Assembly: GCA_021818565.1 (NCBI GenBank) | Contig: JAKATV010000462.1 | Location: 1 to 6,868, forward strand | Source of the DNA: Planctomycetota bacterium | Lineage (GTDB): Bacteria; Planctomycetota; Phycisphaerae; WQYP01 | Reading direction: 5' to 3' | DNA length: 6,868 bases | Shown: positions 3,890 to 6,868 of the stretch, piece after piece | Layout: each line of letters opens with the position of its first letter | Numbering within the stretch: the stretch's first letter is position 1 | Translations under genes and position numbers: made by a program | The notes under the pieces: model-generated | The model's database searches: none | Told to the model about the DNA's origin: nothing | Seen by the model: only the letters and a program-made list of their open reading frames with translations

Positions 3890-6868
3890 TCAAAGCGCCA
3901 ACGGCAGCGCCAACGGAACCAATATCTCCAAGTCCACATTCAAGAATGTTAGGCCAAGTCCGATGCCCTGGGTCCAATTCGCAATCACATCCCAATTTGG
4001 ACCGCTTCCGCCCGGCGGGACCGGGCATTGCCCCCCGAGTCCCTGTTCCAATTGATTAGACATCTGACCAAGGAGGTTATTGGACGCCTTCTGGTATTTT
4101 GACCATTGCTGTAGGGCGTTGGCGTAACCGGGATAGATCGATGAAAGTTTCAAGGACTGGTCAAACCAGTAATTCGCCAATGCCTGGTCCTGCTGATACT
4201 GCTGGTAAAGAGGGAGCGGAGGTGGTGTCCATGTCCAGAAAAGCGCCCGCGGTGGGATGGGCAATGTGAACGGAGGCAGCGGGAAATTGGCCAACCCCTC
4301 CGGATCCAGCGCCGCCGCCACCCGCGCTGCGACATACTCATATAAATTAATCCCACCGGCGTAACCAATGGGATCGCGTTGTATCCAGCGGCCGAGGAAT
4401 GGCGAATATGTGCGATTCCGCACATAATACAGTTGTGTCTCCGGATCGTACCGGTATCCGCAATAAATGATTTCATTGGCACCGTAATCCGACTGCACCG
4501 CCGAGTCACTCCCCCAATTCCCGGTAGAATCCGGCGCGGTGATAATGATCGTATTTCCGTAGGCGTCGGTGTCATATGCTTCGGCAATCGCGCCAGATGC
4601 ATTGGTCAATGCTACCGCGCGGTAAAGCAAATCCTGTAAGAGGTAATACGCGCCGGCGGGCAGTGATTGCGGGCCAAGGGTGGCCAGCGTGGTCAACTGC
4701 ACGCATTCGTCGATATACGTTCCCCAAATATATTGCCGGATCGGTGTATCGGTGGAACCGCTGCCACCGAACGGATTGCGTTCCTCCATTACCTGGCTGC
4801 CAAGCCAGATATAGTCGGTTGTGCCGTTGGGGATGTTGCCGGTGACGCCACCGTTCAAGATTGTTTTGCGCACCCGCCGATTCATGGCATCGTATAAATA
4901 TGTCGCAATAATAAGGCCGTCCGATACACGGTTGACCTGGATCAATCTGTTGAAGGCGTCATAGGCGTAAATCAGGGTTCCGTCATTTTTCAGATTGCCA
5001 TTGCTGGCTCCGGCATTGCCATCGTATTGGAACACAACCGGGCTACCGCCGGCCAATGTCCGTTGGGTAATCTCGTTAACATAATTGTGATTTCTCCGGT
5101 CGGTGGTGAAATTGCCACCCACGGGCGTAAACTCGCCCGTTTTCCAGTTGCCCAGACCGTCCAGCGTGTAGTTGCGGCTCTGATCCGTATTGGGCAACGT
5201 GATCGCCGTAGCGATGCTGCCGCCCCCGGCAAGCTGGTAGCCGCCGGTGCTGCTTAATGTGCCTCTCTGATATTGCAGCAACCGGTTGATGGAATCATAA
5301 CCCGGCACCGGTGAAGCGATGTTGCCGTTGCTGTCCACAGGCTGATATAAGGTGTCTCTTCCTTGCATCTGCAAGGTATGTTCGTAGAACTTGTTTCCCG
5401 TTCTGTCATACGCGGTAGAGTTACCAACGGTGGCTACAGTATTCGCGTAACCATTTTGGGCGTTGAGCGCGCTGCTTAAATACCTCTTCGTGATGTTTCT
5501 TCCGGCGCCGTCGTAGCCCAGCCGGTCGCTGGAATAATCGCCCCAAGGGGGATTGACCGGTGTCGGCGATTGCACTGCGGAATTGGTGCGGGCATTATTC
5601 AAATACGTGCAAGCCAGGCCATTGCCTAACACCACTTCGGCAATCCGGCTTGGCCCGTAGAATTGCCACGCTGCAATCACCGCACTTGTTGATTGCTCAA
5701 TAATCTGCTTCCGGCGGTACAGCACATCATAACTGGAATTCACCAGCCGATTATTGGGATATTCAAATTGTGTCGCTGGTGTGGAAGCAAAGGCTGTGTT
5801 GGTTACATAGCGGGTGTTACCACCATACGTTTGCGCGTCTTCGAGCGTTCTGCTTAATGAATCATAGGCCAGTGTCACATCGGCGTTGGTGGTTCCGACG
5901 GTATCCCGTGCGAATGTGTTGCGGTTCAAACCGTCATACTGGAAAGCCTGGCTGGTCGTGCCGCCGAGGCCATTGGTCGGGCTGGGGCTGATGCTCGCAT
6001 TGGTCTTTCTTCCCAGACAGTCCCAAGTGTTGGTGAATATTGAGCCGTTCTCATCAATATACGTGACAACATTGGAGGCGGTGTTGTAGACGTTGGTATT
6101 GGTGGACCCGTCGGCATAGGCAAGCGCCACCTGCCGGTCCAGAGTGTCAAAGGTATAGTCCGTGGTCGCCCCGCGGTCATCAATAAGCTGGAACATGCGT
6201 GAATTTCCGTCGTACAGCATTTGCGTTCTCACCAAACCCCGTCCGGCGGACTGGAAAGTGGCGTTCTGGGCGGGGCCTTGATTACCTAAACCATTCTGCC
6301 GTAATAGCTGTTGCGATTCAAGCGGGCGCGAGGCACCATCGAATATTTGCAGCGTTGAATTGCCTTTGGCATCTACCGTAACGGTCTTATTTCCTCGGCT
6401 GTCGTAGCCGGTGAGCGTAAAGATTGTGGCGGCTTGAGACCCCTGCGCGTTATAGGCAATTTGCGTTAAGTCGGTGGTAAAGCTGCCATCGGCCCCTTGC
6501 ATCGCTGCGGCGATGGGTTTATTGAGGCCATCATAGAATGTCGCCGACTGGAACACTTCCGTGGCCGTGGCCGGGGCGGTGATTGTGGCATATTCCGTGC
6601 GGGTTATCTGCGTGGGATTGGAATTGCCGTCATATTGGATAGCTGTTGTGTTGTTCAAGGCATCAGTGGTCAGAATCGGTCGGTTGGCCCCATCATAGGC
6701 GGTGATGCTCACGGCGGTATTGTCGCCGATGCTTTGGGTTGCTCTGTCCGCGCGGTCATAGACGGTGCGGGTCAGCACATAACTCTGGCCGCCGGTAGTT
6801 AAGGTCACCGTCTGATTGTGATCATTGGCGGTGGAATTGCCGGCTAATCCTCCGCCGGTATGGGTTAC
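3890..6868 (-). CDS. RHS/YD-repeat protein with RHS-associated core and unique C-terminal tail, N-terminus outside window
   Basis: 992 residues are visible, with the frame open to the right edge. A GTG at 6808 is internal, because in-frame coding continues upstream. The bulk is YD repeats, for example FQYDGLNRN, YAYDAFNRLIQVNR and YLYDAMNRRVRKT, which in known RHS and TcC proteins build a beta-sheet shell around a C-terminal cargo. The conserved RHS-associated core follows (about residues 780-859): YRYDPETQLYYVRNR, SPFLGRWIQRDPIGYAGG, NLYEYV, and a closing DPEGL at 855-859. After this come 133 residues typical of the variable tail position: a proline-rich part (LPPFTLPIPP, TPPPLPLY), a helical Gln/Asn-rich middle, a GGQCPVPPGGSG linker, and a hydrophobic end (LEILVPLALPLAL). 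The tail is not a toxin family I recognise. No frameshift was seen. Such proteins are usually surface-bound or secreted. The gene leads the Sel1 gene in a likely operon. Confidence 0.9.
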   Translation of the reverse strand, partial: VTHTGGGLAGNSTANDHNQTVTLTTGGQSYVLTRTVYDRADRATQSIGDNTAVSITAYDGANRPILTTDALNNTTAIQYDGNSNPTQITRTEYATITAPATATEVFQSATFYDGLNKPIAAAMQGADGSFTTDLTQIAYNAQGSQAATIFTLTGYDSRGNKTVTVDAKGNSTLQIFDGASRPLESQQLLRQNGLGNQGPAQNATFQSAGRGLVRTQMLYDGNSRMFQLIDDRGATTDYTFDTLDRQVALAYADGSTNTNVYNTASNVVTYIDENGSIFTNTWDCLGRKTNASISPSPTNGLGGTTSQAFQYDGLNRNTFARDTVGTTNADVTLAYDSLSRTLEDAQTYGGNTRYVTNTAFASTPATQFEYPNNRLVNSSYDVLYRRKQIIEQSTSAVIAAWQFYGPSRIAEVVLGNGLACTYLNNARTNSAVQSPTPVNPPWGDYSSDRLGYDGAGRNITKRYLSSALNAQNGYANTVATVGNSTAYDRTGNKFYEHTLQMQGRDTLYQPVDSNGNIASPVPGYDSINRLLQYQRGTLSSTGGYQLAGGGSIATAITLPNTDQSRNYTLDGLGNWKTGEFTPVGGNFTTDRRNHNYVNEITQRTLAGGSPVVFQYDGNAGASNGNLKNDGTLIYAYDAFNRLIQVNRVSDGLIIATYLYDAMNRRVRKTILNGGVTGNIPNGTTDYIWLGSQVMEERNPFGGSGSTDTPIRQYIWGTYIDECVQLTTLATLGPQSLPAGAYYLLQDLLYRAVALTNASGAIAEAYDTDAYGNTIIITAPDSTGNWGSDSAVQSDYGANEIIYCGYRYDPETQLYYVRNRTYSPFLGRWIQRDPIGYAGGINLYEYVAARVAAALDPEGLANFPLPPFTLPIPPRALFWTWTPPPLPLYQQYQQDQALANYWFDQSLKLSSIYPGYANALQQWSKYQKASNNLLGQMSNQLEQGLGGQCPVPPGGSGPNWDVIANWTQGIGLGLTFLNVDLEILVPLALPLAL

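Noticed and set aside
3555..4028. Minus-strand 157-codon frame spanning the RHS-Sel1 junction
   Set aside because: It is out of frame with both genes, arginine/glycine-rich without a domain, and each overlapped gene has strong family evidence.
5886..6802. Several plus-strand frames of 60-101 codons opposite the RHS gene
   Set aside because: They lie wholly antisense to a long conserved RHS coding frame and show no recognisable motif.
6806..6808. GTG as the start of the RHS gene
   Set aside because: The frame continues upstream to the window edge with no stop and reads as ordinary low-complexity RHS-type sequence (NSTANDHNQTVTL). No ribosome binding site was seen, so the gene is called partial.

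Overview
The window divides into two parts. Bases 1 to about 2630 are a pile-up of insertion-sequence remains from three transposase families (IS1634, IS630 and IS256). Bases 2631 to 6868 carry a minus-strand gene pair: a large RHS/YD-repeat protein running in from the right edge, then a Sel1-like repeat protein that starts 15 bases after the RHS stop codon. No RNA gene, CRISPR array or replication origin was seen. The organism cannot be fixed from this sequence. The RHS core variant (a GGINLYEYV segment followed by a DPEG ending) and the moderately high GC resemble RHS proteins I associate with Planctomycetota or Verrucomicrobiota. That is recall, not a search result, and confidence is low.

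Left part: a plus-strand IS1634-type transposase enters from the left edge and ends at 681. Directly after its 3' end lies the C-terminal third of an IS630-type transposase on the minus strand (739-1132). That gene is cut off where an IS256-family structure begins. The intact IS256 transposase (1288-2532, minus) keeps all three catalytic residues.

The IS256 structure is unusual because it has three element tips rather than two. They lie at 1133, 1255 and 2630 (the last inverted). The segment 1133-1254 looks like the promoter/start end of a second, related IS256 copy facing the other way, including its ribosome binding site, ATG and about ten codons. The result is a unit of about 1.5 kb with terminal inverted repeats near 120 bp and a translation start at each end. 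No target-site duplication could be found, so deletion or recombination at the ends is likely.

Right part: the RHS gene (3890-6868, 5' end beyond the window) has a run of YD repeats, an RHS-associated core ending at a DPEGL motif, and a 133-residue tail that I do not recognise. It is followed by the Sel1-repeat gene (2750-3874), whose ribosome binding site lies just after the RHS stop codon. A third reading frame with a strong AGGAGG site starts at 2688 and is cut by the IS256 structure after about 19 codons. The arrangement suggests an operon of RHS protein, Sel1 protein and a destroyed third gene. An effector with an accessory or immunity partner is possible but unproven.
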